Below, in pieces: positions 55,325-64,000 of a DNA stretch of 64,000 bases. The stretch covers positions 740,934 to 804,933 of the forward strand of contig CBDFKF010000003.1 of NCBI GenBank assembly GCA_965248765.1, read 5' to 3'. A program made the position numbers and the translations under genes. The notes under the pieces were generated by a model that was given only the letters and a program-made list of their open reading frames with translations, made no database searches and was not told where the DNA came from. Position 1 is the first letter of the stretch; every line of letters starts with the position of its first letter. The DNA is from CBDFKF01 sp965248765 (GTDB taxonomy: Bacteria > Pseudomonadota > Alphaproteobacteria > VGEJ01).

Positions 55325-57211
55325 TCATCGGTCGAGCGCAGCCGCCTTCTCGGGATCTTCCCACCACGCTTCCACCACAAGCCCGTAGAGCGGTGTCACC
55401 GCTGGCCGGCCGAGCTTGTTCCAATAGGCGATGCGGTCGTCGTTCAAATGATAAAGGGGGACGAAATAGTCCCCCCACAGCAGCACCCGATCCATGGCGC
55501 GGATGATATCGACGAACGTCTCTCGCGCGCGCGCCTTGGTCATGCGATCGATGAGTTCGTCGACGAGCGGATCGCGCACCCCGGGGTAGTTGCGCGTCGC
55601 CTCCTGCCCGGCCGCCGCGGTGGTCCAGTAATACGCCTGCTCGTTGCCCGGCGAGAGCGACATGTCCCAGTGGTAGATGATCATGTCGAAGTCGTAGACG
55701 TTGCGCCGGTACTGGTATTGCGCGGTGTCGACGGTACGGACCCGTACCTCTACGCCCAGTCGCTCGAGATTGCGAGCAAAGGCGAGCGCAATCTTCTCGT
55801 TCTCCGGATGCACCAACAGGATCTCGAATGCCATCGGCAGGCCGTCCGCCGCCCGCTCGAGCCTTCCGTCCCGCACAACCCATCCGGCCTCGGCCAGCAA
55901 ACCCCGCGCCGCGTTGAGATTGGCGCGAATACCGCCGTCGACGGCCGGCGGACGGTAGGCGCTCTCGAACAGCTCTGGCGGCAGGCCTCCGCGAAAGGGA
56001 TCGAGCAGATCGCGCTCCAGGCCCTCCGGAACACCGCGTGAGCCGAGCTCTGAGTTATCGAAGATACTGCGTGTCCGCACGTACGCCCCGTGCAGCAGGG
56101 TCTTGTTGACCCATTCGAAGTCGAAGGTATGCGCGAGAGCCCGGCGCACCGCACGATCGCCGAAGATCTCCCGTCGCGTGTTGAAAACAAAGGCGAGCAT
56201 GCCCGAGGGTCGGCCGTGGCGGAGGCGTTCGAGCTTGACGCGGCCGTCCGCGACGGCAGGGAAATCGTATTCCGTCGCCCAGCGCGCCGCCGAATATTCC
56301 TGTCGAAGGTCGTACTCGCCGGCCTTGAACGCCTCCATCATCACGTTGCCGTCGCGATAGTAGTCGAATCGAATGCGGTCGAAGTTGTGCTGGCCGCGGT
56401 TGATCGTCAGGTCGCGCCCCCAATAGTAGGGATCGCGGCGATAAGTGATGCTGCGCCCGGCATCGACGCTCTCAACGCGATAGGGGCCGCTGCCGAGCGG
56501 TGGATCGAGCGTCGTCTCTTCGAATGCCACCGCCGTGTAGTAGGCCTTCGACAGGATCGGCATCAGGCCCAAAATCAGCGGCAGCTCGCGGTCCGGATTT
56601 GCGGCGTCGAAGATAAAGCGCACCGAGCGCGCATCGGGTCGCTCGATGCGCTGGACCTGACGGTAGTAGAGCCGGTGGTTAGGCCTGCCCTGGTCTTTCA
56701 GCGTCTCCCACGAAAAGATCACATCGTCCGGCGTGATCGGGCTGCCGTCGTGGAAATGTGCCCCCTGCCTCAGCACGAAGGTGATCGAGGAACGGTCGTC
56801 CGGCACCTCGATCGATTCCGCGATCAAACCGTAGAGCGAGAACGGCTCATCCCACGTCCGCTTCAGGAGGCTCTCGAAAACGAGGTGGCGCCCGTGCACC
56901 GGCACACCCTTGATGATGAACGGGTTGAGGCTGTCGAACGTGCCGGTGACGGCGCGGCGTAGCTCACCGCCCTTCGGCGCATCTGGATTGACGTAGTCGA
57001 GATGCGCCAAATCGGCGCCGTACTTGGGCATCCCGTGCATCGCGATGCCGTGGCTTTGAGCAAGCACGCCCGGTGTGCTTGCCACCAGTAGGGTCAGGAA
57101 GACGCCCACCACGAAGCAGCTGAATGCCAGGTCTACCGCCCGGCCAACGCCTTGCCTTGGCCGAGGGCGGGTGATACGGCTCGAAGAACAACCGCGAGAG
57201 AGGAGAATCAT
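55325..57211 (-). CDS. ABC transporter substrate-binding protein, family 5 (peptide/opine type)
   Basis: A 628-residue periplasmic protein. A long N-terminal region with basic residues precedes the signal core FVVGVFLTLLVASTPGVLAQ. The mature part opens HGIAMHGMPKYGADLAHLDY and has APKGGELRRAVTGTFDSLNP and LRQGAHFHDGSPITPDDVIF, typical of SBP_bac_5 YejA-like proteins. The C-terminal region is FDMIIYHWDMSLSPGNEQ. No permease genes lie next to it. The predicted ATG shares CATATG with the divergent nucleoside hydrolase, so the true start may be further in. No better candidate with RBS was found. Confidence 0.88.
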   Translation of the reverse strand: MILLSRGCSSSRITRPRPRQGVGRAVDLAFSCFVVGVFLTLLVASTPGVLAQSHGIAMHGMPKYGADLAHLDYVNPDAPKGGELRRAVTGTFDSLNPFIIKGVPVHGRHLVFESLLKRTWDEPFSLYGLIAESIEVPDDRSSITFVLRQGAHFHDGSPITPDDVIFSWETLKDQGRPNHRLYYRQVQRIERPDARSVRFIFDAANPDRELPLILGLMPILSKAYYTAVAFEETTLDPPLGSGPYRVESVDAGRSITYRRDPYYWGRDLTINRGQHNFDRIRFDYYRDGNVMMEAFKAGEYDLRQEYSAARWATEYDFPAVADGRVKLERLRHGRPSGMLAFVFNTRREIFGDRAVRRALAHTFDFEWVNKTLLHGAYVRTRSIFDNSELGSRGVPEGLERDLLDPFRGGLPPELFESAYRPPAVDGGIRANLNAARGLLAEAGWVVRDGRLERAADGLPMAFEILLVHPENEKIALAFARNLERLGVEVRVRTVDTAQYQYRRNVYDFDMIIYHWDMSLSPGNEQAYYWTTAAAGQEATRNYPGVRDPLVDELIDRMTKARARETFVDIIRAMDRVLLWGDYFVPLYHLNDDRIAYWNKLGRPAVTPLYGLVVEAWWEDPEKAAALDR

Positions 57212-58159
57212 ATGGCGTCCCGGCCCATCATCATCGACTGCGATCCTGGCCAGGATGATGCGGTCATGTTGCTCCTTGCCCTCGCCTCACCCGAAGAGCT
57301 CAACGTGCTGGGCATCACCACAGTCGCCGGCAACGTGCCGCTCGCGCTAACCCAACGCAACGCGCGGATCATTTGCGAGCTCGCGGGCAGAAACGACGTC
57401 AAAGTGCACGCCGGATGCCCGCGACCGATGGTCCGCACCCTGATCACGGCCGAGGAGGTCCATGGCAAGGCCGGCATCGACGGGATCGACATCTACGAGC
57501 CGACCCTGCCGCTTGAGCCCCAACACGGCGTCGACTTCATCATCGATACTCTGATGGCGGCTGACGGTGGGGCCATTACGCTGGTCCCCACCGGGCCGCT
57601 CACCAACATCGCAATGGCGATGGTGAAGGAACCCCGAATTCTCCCCAAGATAGGCGAGATCGTTCTGATGGGTGGTGCCCTGCGCGAAGGGGGCAACACA
57701 CAGCCCTCCGCCGAGTTCAACATCCTCGTTGACCCCCACGCAGCGGCCGTCGTGTTTGCCTGCGGTCGACCGATCGTGGTCATGGGCCTCGATGTGACCC
57801 ACCAAGCCATGACGACGCCCGAGCGGGTGGCCACCATCGGCGCCATTCCCGGCCCGGTCGGGCGTGCCGTTCATGACATGCTCGAGTACTTCGACCGCCA
57901 CGATATGGGGAAATACGGCACCTCCGGGGCGCCTCTACACGATCCGTGCACCATCGCCTACCTGCTCGATCCAGCGCTGTTCGTCGGCAAGCGGATCAAT
58001 GTCGAGGTTGAGATCCACTCGGAGCTAACGATGGGCGAGACCGTTGTCGATTTCTGGTCGGTGACCGACCGGGAACCCAATGCGCTGTGGATTCATTGGA
58101 TCGACGATGTCGGCTTTTACGCCCTGCTGGAAGAACGGTTAAGTCGTCTTCCGAGGTGA
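57212..58159 (+). CDS. Inosine/uridine-preferring nucleoside hydrolase family protein
   Basis: A 315-residue N-ribohydrolase that would split nucleosides into base and ribose. The calcium-binding signature DCDPGQDDAVMLLLAL is at residues 9-24. Further blocks: ITTVAGNVPLALTQRNA, PTGPLTNIAMAM, EIVLMGGALREGGNTQPSAE and NILVDPHAAAVVF, plus the later HDPCTIAYLLDP (Asp ligand). ATG 57212 has RBS agaggagaatcat. Purine nucleoside breakdown would feed the hydantoin- and amide-type nitrogen routes of this window. Confidence 0.94.
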   Translation: MASRPIIIDCDPGQDDAVMLLLALASPEELNVLGITTVAGNVPLALTQRNARIICELAGRNDVKVHAGCPRPMVRTLITAEEVHGKAGIDGIDIYEPTLPLEPQHGVDFIIDTLMAADGGAITLVPTGPLTNIAMAMVKEPRILPKIGEIVLMGGALREGGNTQPSAEFNILVDPHAAAVVFACGRPIVVMGLDVTHQAMTTPERVATIGAIPGPVGRAVHDMLEYFDRHDMGKYGTSGAPLHDPCTIAYLLDPALFVGKRINVEVEIHSELTMGETVVDFWSVTDREPNALWIHWIDDVGFYALLEERLSRLPR

Positions 58160-58193
58160 TCGCCGGCAGCTCCGGCAGCGGTACCATCTTGGT

Positions 58194-59597
58194 TCAGGCT
58201 TCGGGCATGACGAACGGCCGGGCGGCCTCAAAGGCGCGGCTTGCGCGCAACACCATGGTATCGGCGTACTTAGTCCCGACGATCTGGAGCGTCACCGGCA
58301 ACCCGTCCTCGCCGAAACCACAAGGTACCGTGGCGGCGGGCTGCTGGGTCAGGTTGAAGGGGTAGGTAAACGGTGACCACTCCCACCATCTGGTCATGCC
58401 GCGGCCTGGCGGCACTTCGTTGCCGGCTTCAAACGCGGTGAGCGGTAGCTGCGGCGTCAGCAGCAGATCGTACTTGGTGTGGAACAAGGCCATATGCTGG
58501 CCGAGCGCTTCGCGCCGGCGTTCAGCCTGGCGGTAGTCGATCGCGCTCACCCCGCGGCCGCGGGCGGCGAGCTCGATGATCGGCCGATCCATCATGTCGT
58601 GCTTCTCGCCCGGGATGCCATCGACCAGCAACGCGAGACCAACACTCCACAGCAGCTCGAAGAATTCCTGTGGACTCTCGAAGCCGGGATCGACCTCTTC
58701 GACCTCGGCACCCAGCTCCGAGAACACCGCTGCGGCCGCACCGACGCGATCGCGCACGTCAGAATCCACCTCGGCGTAGCCGAGGTTGCGGCTGTAGGCG
58801 ATCCGCAGTCCCTTGACCGCATCTTCTGCACCCTCCAGCAGCTTCGCGAAGTCGGGTGGCGTCTGGTTGAGGGCGAACCAGTCCCGCGCATCCGGCTCGG
58901 CCATTACCCGCAACATCAAGGCGGCATCGGCGACGGTGCGCGTCGTCGGCCCCTGATGGGACATCGTCGCCTGCGGGCTGGATGGATAGGCGGGAACGAC
59001 GCCGAAGGTCGGCTTGAAGCCGTACACGCCACAGAAGCCTGCCGGCATACGGATCGAACCACCGCCGTCCGAGCTGGTATGGAGCAATCCCATGTTGAGG
59101 GCGGCGGCAACGGCCGCGCCGCCGCTGCTACCGCCAGAGATACGCTCGGGGTTCCAGGGATTAAGCGTGCGGCCGGTCAGCGCACACTCGGTCACTCCCT
59201 TCCAGCCAAATTCGGGCGTCGTCGTTTTACCCAGGAACACCGCGCCATGCTCGCGCATGCGCGCAACGCACGGCGTGTCCTCATTCCAGGGCTGGTCGCG
59301 ATCCGTCGCCTCCGAGCCACGCATCGTCGGCCAGCCGATCGACAGCATCAGATCTTTGATCGTCGCTGGCACACCATCGATCAGTCCGATCGGCGCGCCA
59401 CGCTGCCAGCGTTCCTCCGAGGCGTGCGCATCGGCGAGCGCACGTTCCTCATCGACGAGGCAGAAGGCATTGTAGCGGGGGTTGAGCGCGGCGATGCGAT
59501 CGAGTGCCGCGCGGGTCACCTCGACCGGGGACAGGGTTCCGGCACGATACTGCGCAAGCGCTTCAACGGCTGTCAGCTTGGTGATGTCAACGGACAA
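58194..59597 (-). CDS. Amidase signature-family enzyme
   Basis: A 467-residue Ser-Ser-Lys amidase (GatA-like fold). The catalytic Lys is in GVPATIKDLMLS, the cis-Ser in ERISGGSSGGAAVAAAL, and the nucleophile region in HTSSDGGGSIRMPAGFCGVY. I choose the TTG at 59597 (LSVDITKLTAVEAL) because gaggagg lies 8 bp before it. A longer ATG start at 59657 adds 20 unlikely residues. Not GatA, since no gatB/C is present. Substrate unknown. Confidence 0.9.
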   Translation of the reverse strand: MSVDITKLTAVEALAQYRAGTLSPVEVTRAALDRIAALNPRYNAFCLVDEERALADAHASEERWQRGAPIGLIDGVPATIKDLMLSIGWPTMRGSEATDRDQPWNEDTPCVARMREHGAVFLGKTTTPEFGWKGVTECALTGRTLNPWNPERISGGSSGGAAVAAALNMGLLHTSSDGGGSIRMPAGFCGVYGFKPTFGVVPAYPSSPQATMSHQGPTTRTVADAALMLRVMAEPDARDWFALNQTPPDFAKLLEGAEDAVKGLRIAYSRNLGYAEVDSDVRDRVGAAAAVFSELGAEVEEVDPGFESPQEFFELLWSVGLALLVDGIPGEKHDMMDRPIIELAARGRGVSAIDYRQAERRREALGQHMALFHTKYDLLLTPQLPLTAFEAGNEVPPGRGMTRWWEWSPFTYPFNLTQQPAATVPCGFGEDGLPVTLQIVGTKYADTMVLRASRAFEAARPFVMPEA

Positions 59598-59690
59598 GAC
59601 GGAAGCCTCCTCGATCTTTGCGCGGGCCGAGCCGCGAGCGCCCAGGGAAGCGCCCATAATAACCGATGCGCCTCGCCCGCGGACGAAGCC

Positions 59691-60897
59691 CTACGCACAT
59701 CCGGATATTTGATCGCGGCGCCCCAGCGCCTCGACGACGCGCAGACGACCTTGCTCCGTTCTAGCAATGTACATGTTCAACGAGATGTGGTGATCGCGCG
59801 CGTTCAACCCGGCGGTTCCCGTCGGGACCGCGAAGTCGAGACCGCTCATGCCGTCCACCGCTGCCTCGCGGCTGACCTCCCCGGCCCGCCTCCAGGCCCT
59901 CTTTGAGAGCGACGATCGCGTTGTAATGACTGAAGACATAGTGCGAAACGCCGACTCTCGGTCCGTGCGCGGCGCGCACGCGGGCGACGAAGTTGGCCGC
60001 GCCGGGCTCGTCGCTGGTCGAAACAAAAGGAACGCCGACGTACATGCCATCCCCCGCTTCCGCGCCGAGGTCCTCGAGGTAGGTCTCGCTGAAACCGAGA
60101 AACGCGACGGTCAGCCTCCGCGTTAATCCGGCGGCGTGGGCCTGCTTGATGAATGCGATGCCGTCGGCGCCAGGCAGCGCGAACAGCAGTATCTCCGGCT
60201 GCGCCCTCTCGATTCGCTCGATGACGGGCGCGTAGTCCTTGACCCCGAAAGCGGTGTACTCCTCGCCGAGTTCGCGTCCTCCCATCTTCCGGATCATCGC
60301 CTTGGCCGACTTGAACACGTTGCGTGGCCACACGTAGTTGGCGCCGAACATATAGTACCGATCGCCCAGGCCTACCTCCTTCAGATAAGGAATAAGCGGT
60401 GCTGTGTCTTGATTGGGAACGGTGTTGAAGAAGAAGAGATAACGCCCGCACCCATCGCCGTCCTCATCCGCCCCTTCGTAGTTGGTGGCGTAAAGGAGCG
60501 GCGTACGCTCGCGCATCATGTGCGGGATCATCGCGTTGCGTGCCGACGAGGTGATCGGACCGCACACGGCAATGACCTCTTCACGCAGCACCAGCATACG
60601 CGCTTTCTCGGCGGCGGCCTTCGGATCCGTGCGCATATCCTGAAAGTGAATCTCGACTGGTCGGCCGAGAATGCCGCCCTGTGCGTTGATCTCGGCCGCC
60701 GCCAGATCGATGCCGATCCGCGCCTGCTCGCCGAATAGCTCGAGACCGCCTGAGAAGGGCAGTACGGCGCCGATCCGGACGGGCTCCGCCTGCGCTCGCG
60801 CGGCACCGCCAAGGACGGTGATCCCGGCGGCCGCACCGCCGGCGAGAAACCGGCGACGACCGACCGCGTGCGGCCGGTATTGCGGTCTTTGGGACAT
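59691..60897 (-). pseudogene. Amide/urea-type ABC substrate-binding protein with late frameshift
   Basis: Starts MSQRPQYRPHAVGRRRFLAGG, a twin-arginine-type signal peptide, then the family-6 SBP fold (VRIGAVLPFSGGLELFGEQA, VCGPITSSARNAM, PLLYATNYEG). The FFFNTVPNQDTAPLIPYLKE and MFGANYVWPRN pattern resembles urea/short-amide binding proteins. Near 59885 the frame shifts: the first frame ends in a poor-quality tail at 59761, while the proper C-terminus (SREAAVDGMSGLDFAVPTGT, ARDHHISLNMYIARTE) is in another frame ending at 59691. One extra base in a gc-rich run is enough. Either a recent mutation or a sequence error. Confidence 0.8.
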
Positions 60898-61031
60898 GAA
60901 AACCCCCGCGATACTATAAGGCAGGGGCGCTCCCCAAACACGAGAAGAGCGCCAAGGTGACAGTACCGTTCCGGAAACCCGGTCCAACGAATCCAGAGCG
61001 CGAAGCGGTGATGCTTTGAGGTGCCTCGCAG

Positions 61032-61457
61032 ATGGTTGAAATCGATGCTGCCGGGTTGGCGCGCGGCGTCGGCCGTATGCTGGTCGACATGGGCTTCGCC
61101 TGGGTGGCCGAGTTCCGCCTCAGCTCGGGCCGCCGCGCGGACCTCTGCGGCATCGACCGCCGGGGAACAATCCTGATCGTTGAGATCAAATCGAGTGTTT
61201 CCGACTTCCGCGCCGATCAGAAATGGCCCGAATATCGCGCCCATTGCGATCGCCTCTATTTTGCGGTCTCGGCGCGCTTCCCCGTCGCGATCCTGCCGCC
61301 CGATACCGGCTTGATCATCGCCGATCGCTATGGCGGGCTGATCACCCGGGCGGCGCCGGAACACCGGCTGGCCGCGGCCGCGCGCCGCAAAGAGATACTG
61401 CGGTTCGGGCGCCAGGCGGCGATGCGGTTGAGCGAGCTGATCGATCCGGTGCCGTGA
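61032..61457 (+). CDS. mmcB: MmcB-type DNA repair nuclease
   Basis: A 141-residue protein with a restriction-endonuclease-like core: RRADLCGIDRRGTILIVEIK holds the D...ExK motif, then SSVSDFRADQKWPEYRAHCD, as in Caulobacter MmcB (DUF of the LexA regulon). MmcB acts with ImuB/DnaE2-independent repair of mitomycin damage. I see no perfect GTTC-N7-GTTC LexA box upstream. Divergent from the SBP pseudogene, convergent with hldD (6-bp gap). Confidence 0.88.
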   Translation: MVEIDAAGLARGVGRMLVDMGFAWVAEFRLSSGRRADLCGIDRRGTILIVEIKSSVSDFRADQKWPEYRAHCDRLYFAVSARFPVAILPPDTGLIIADRYGGLITRAAPEHRLAAAARRKEILRFGRQAAMRLSELIDPVP

Positions 61458-61463
61458 GCGCCG

Positions 61464-62450
61464 CTAGGGGTACGGGTCGTCGGTCGTCAGGTAGGAACCG
61501 ACATAGTCGGCAACACCGTCCTCGAGCGAGCGGAACGAACGGTCATAGCCGGCCGTCCGCAAACGGTCCATACGCGCTTCGGTGAAGTACTGGTACTTGG
61601 CCCGAATCGGCGCCGGGGTATCGCGATAGGTAATATGAGGCGGCAAATCGAGCGCGGCGAACACCGCCGCGGCCAGCTCGTTGAAGCTACGCGCACGACC
61701 GGTGCCAAGGTTGAAGAGGCCGCTCACCCCAGGATGACCGAGAAGCCACAATACGACGTCGACGCAGTCCTTCACGTAGATGAAGTCACGCTTCTGCTCG
61801 CCGTCGGCGTAGTCGTCGCGGTGTGAGCGAAACAGCTTTGCGGGTCCGCCCGCAGCGGCCGTCTCACAAAGCTGCAACGCAACGCTGCGCATGGTCCCCT
61901 TGTGGAACTCGCCGGGGCCAAACACGTTGAAGAACTTGAGCCCGACCCATTGCGACGGCTGCCGCCCGTCGTCCGCCACAAGCCGCACGATCCGCCGATC
62001 GATCACGTGCTTGCTCCATGCATAGGCATTTAGCGGCCGGAGTCGCGCCAATGCATCCGGCGTTTCCTCATCATCAAACCCGGCCGTCCCATCGCCATAG
62101 GTCGCAGCCGAGGATGCGTAAATGAGCCGGACCGCGTTCGCGCAGCACCAGTCCCAGAGAGCGAGCGTGAACCGCACGTTGTGCTCGACCAGGAAGTCGA
62201 CGTCACTTTCGGTCGTGTCGGAAATCGCGCCCATGTGGATGACCGCTTCCGTCCGCTCGCCAGCGGCCTCAAGGAAGTCGAAGAGGTCCTCTGGCGCGAC
62301 GATTCCGGCTATCTCGGCGCTCGCGAGATTGCGCCACTTCTCGCCGTCTCCGAGCCGGTCGCAAACGCGAATGTCCGGCGTGCCGCGGCGCGCTAGCTCC
62401 GCGACGATGTTCGAGCCGATGAAACCGGCACCGCCAGTGACCACAATCAT
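61464..62450 (-). CDS. hldD: ADP-L-glycero-D-manno-heptose-6-epimerase
   Basis: A 328-residue NAD(P)-dependent epimerase that completes ADP-heptose for the LPS inner core. Rossmann motif GGAGFIGSNIVAEL is at the N-terminus. The HldD-specific blocks are FDFLEAAGERTEAVIHMGAI, the catalytic YAWSKHVIDR (Y, K), and FFNVFGPGEFHKGTMRSVAL. It follows hldE by 12 bp in one operon. Confidence 0.94.
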   Translation of the reverse strand: MIVVTGGAGFIGSNIVAELARRGTPDIRVCDRLGDGEKWRNLASAEIAGIVAPEDLFDFLEAAGERTEAVIHMGAISDTTESDVDFLVEHNVRFTLALWDWCCANAVRLIYASSAATYGDGTAGFDDEETPDALARLRPLNAYAWSKHVIDRRIVRLVADDGRQPSQWVGLKFFNVFGPGEFHKGTMRSVALQLCETAAAGGPAKLFRSHRDDYADGEQKRDFIYVKDCVDVVLWLLGHPGVSGLFNLGTGRARSFNELAAAVFAALDLPPHITYRDTPAPIRAKYQYFTEARMDRLRTAGYDRSFRSLEDGVADYVGSYLTTDDPYP

Positions 62451-62462
62451 GAAGCGCCGCGC

Positions 62463-63932
62463 TTAACCCGCCATGCGGCGGATGGTCTCGGTGGTGCTGT
62501 GACCAGGCCGTATCTCGGCCAGTAGAACGCGGCCGCCATAGCTCTCGACGAACTCGGCCCCCACCACTTCCTCCGGACGGTAGTCCGCACCCTTGACCAG
62601 AACGTCCGGTCGGATCGCCTCTATCAACTCGATCGGAGTATCGGCGCCGAACACCACCACGACCTCGACTGCGGCATATGGCGCCAACATCGCGGCGCGC
62701 GTGGTTTCGTCCTGGACAGGGCGATCTGGACCCTTGAGCCGGCGCGCCGAGTCATCGCTGTTCAGGCCGACGATCAAGCGGTCACACGCCGCACGCGCTT
62801 CGTCGAGGAGCGCAACATGCCCAGGATGTAACAGGTCGAAACAGCCGTTGGTGAAGCCGATGCGCTCCCCCCGGCGACGCCATACTGCGATCCGGTCGCG
62901 CACCTGGTTGAGTGCGCACACCTTGGCATCCGCCGCCCCTTGCAGCGATGCCGCGGCGGCTGTGGCGAGCTCGGTGGGGTGCACGACCGCCGTTCCGACT
63001 TTTCCGACAACCACGCCTCCGGCGCAGTTGGCGAGTGCTGCGGCGGTGGGCAGGTCGGCGCCCGCTGCCAACGCTGCCGCGAGCACCGCGAGCACCGTAT
63101 CGCCCGCACCGGAGACGTCGTACACCTCTTCCTTCTTCGCGGCCCGCAGGTGCACCGGGGCGGCGTCGGCGGCGACCAAGCTCAGTCCGCCGGGGCCCCG
63201 CGTGATCACCATCGCCTGCACCGCGCACGCCGCGAGAACCCCAGCAGCCGCCTCCGCTATCCCCTTGTCCCCATCGCAGCGGTGTTGGGTCGCGGCCGCC
63301 AGCTCATCGCGGTTAGGGGCGAGCACGGTCGCTCCGTGGTAGCGACGGAAGTCGGCACTCTTAGGATCGGCAAGAACCGGCACGCCCTCCTCGCGAGCTC
63401 TGTCAATGACCGCGCTGAGCACCTCATCGGTCAGGGTGCCCTTGGCGTAGTCCGAGACGACCACGGCATCGCAACCCGACAACGCTTGGCTGAACCGGCG
63501 AAGCAGGGCCCGGCTCGTTCGGGGCGCGATCGGCGCTGCCGTCTCGCGATCGGCGCGCAGAAGCTGCTGTCCCGAGGTGAGGTACCGGGTCTTGACGGTC
63601 GTCGGCCGACCGGGTTCGACCTCGAGATGCGCCTCCGCGGTATCCTGTTCCACGAGGCGCGCGACCTCACCGCCAGCCTCATCGTCACCCACGACGCCGA
63701 GCACCACGCTGCGCACGCCGAGCGCTGTGAGGTTGCGCGCGACGTTACCGGCGCCGCCGAGCATCATGTCCTCGCGCTCTACACGGATGACCGGGACCGG
63801 TGCCTCGGGCGAAATGCGTTCTACCGATCCGTGGACGAAACGATCCAGCATGAGGTCTCCGACGCATAGAATGCGCGTCGATGCCAGGCATTCGACCTCA
63901 AACGATGCCGCGTCGTGGAGGCCCGCCGCCAT
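62463..63932 (-). CDS. hldE: Bifunctional heptose-7-phosphate kinase / heptose-1-phosphate adenylyltransferase
   Basis: A 489-residue two-domain enzyme of ADP-heptose synthesis. The ribokinase-like domain (residues 1 to about 330) has RILCVGDLMLDRFVHGSVER, MLGGAGNVARNLTALG and the anion-hole/base motif DVSGAGDTVLAVLAAALAAG. The cytidylyltransferase-like domain starts at IGFTNGCFDLLHPGHVALLD (HxGH) and ends KGADYRPEEVVGAEFVESYG. The start ATG overlaps the stop of the preceding gene (TAATG). Confidence 0.96.
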   Translation of the reverse strand: MAAGLHDAASFEVECLASTRILCVGDLMLDRFVHGSVERISPEAPVPVIRVEREDMMLGGAGNVARNLTALGVRSVVLGVVGDDEAGGEVARLVEQDTAEAHLEVEPGRPTTVKTRYLTSGQQLLRADRETAAPIAPRTSRALLRRFSQALSGCDAVVVSDYAKGTLTDEVLSAVIDRAREEGVPVLADPKSADFRRYHGATVLAPNRDELAAATQHRCDGDKGIAEAAAGVLAACAVQAMVITRGPGGLSLVAADAAPVHLRAAKKEEVYDVSGAGDTVLAVLAAALAAGADLPTAAALANCAGGVVVGKVGTAVVHPTELATAAAASLQGAADAKVCALNQVRDRIAVWRRRGERIGFTNGCFDLLHPGHVALLDEARAACDRLIVGLNSDDSARRLKGPDRPVQDETTRAAMLAPYAAVEVVVVFGADTPIELIEAIRPDVLVKGADYRPEEVVGAEFVESYGGRVLLAEIRPGHSTTETIRRMAG

Positions 63933-64000
63933 TATCGTTCTCCCGTCTCGATCACCCGCCGCTCTGCCCCTTCGAGAACGAGGGCCGTGAGATGGCCGGA
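63932..64000 (-). CDS. C-terminus of a gene upstream of hldE (partial)
   Basis: The last 22 codons (GHLTALVLEGAERRVIETG) and a TAA that overlaps the hldE ATG. The gene runs out of the window. Position in the heptose operon makes a sedoheptulose-7-phosphate isomerase or another LPS enzyme plausible, but the piece is too short to identify. Confidence 0.6.
   Translation of the reverse strand, partial: SGHLTALVLEGAERRVIETGER

Noticed and set aside
58479..59906. 475-codon plus-strand frame over the amidase gene
   Set aside because: Shadow of a gene with all catalytic motifs. Composition is rich in Arg/His/Asp without structure.
60898..61031. LexA box upstream of mmcB
   Set aside because: gttccggaaacccgg was considered, but the second half does not match GTTC at the right spacing.

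Overview
The window is high-GC chromosomal DNA from a proteobacterium, most probably an alphaproteobacterium. This is inferred from gene content: a usg-type small protein, an MmcB-like SOS nuclease, two complete liv transporter operons, a CIRCE-controlled groESL operon, and a dense set of amide, hydantoin and nucleoside degradation genes. No rRNA or CRISPR array is visible. The only tRNA sequence is a 3' fragment of tRNA-Val.

Left part (0-18 kb): stand-alone catabolic genes (amidohydrolase, GMC oxidoreductase, VOC protein, two phytanoyl-CoA dioxygenase-like proteins, a Dabb protein) and a sugar ABC importer without an ATPase gene. A PEP-mutase-like gene is broken by an in-frame TAA. A lower-GC livFGMH-livK operon (11.7-16.8 kb) carries IS remnants at one end and between two of its genes. 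A complete IS1202/ISNCY-type element with a 17-bp target duplication sits at 3282-4653.

Middle (18.3-32 kb): a graveyard of mobile elements. It contains an adenylate-cyclase gene broken by a frameshift and a local inversion, two near-identical IS21-family copies that share the same two internal TGA codons and bracket a Fic gene, and two further IS21 right-end remnants. It also has two tandem MobC-like plasmid genes (one fused to an istB tail), IS3 fragments, a nested IS1595 element with passenger genes, and an integrase C-terminus fused to IS3 orfB. The region ends at a tRNA-Val(GAC) 3' fragment, probably an old integration site.

Right part (32-64 kb): ordinary, compact chromosome. HyuB-HyuA-cysteine hydrolase is divergent from livHMGF-DUF6867-SBP, suggesting import and hydrolysis of a cyclic amide, ureide or hydantoin-like substrate. 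A bidirectional terminator separates it from a DegP-type protease. There follow a ceramidase-like membrane protein, an adenylate cyclase, an OmpR-type two-component system, groESL with a perfect CIRCE, usg, and E1 alpha/beta 2-oxoacid dehydrogenase genes. A second nitrogen-scavenging cluster holds a formamidase-like protein, a family-5 SBP, a nucleoside hydrolase, an amidase and a frameshifted amide-type SBP. Last come mmcB and the LPS heptose genes hldD-hldE.

The common theme of the intact genes is uptake and hydrolysis of organic nitrogen and carbon compounds. The mobile region is where the unusual structures lie.
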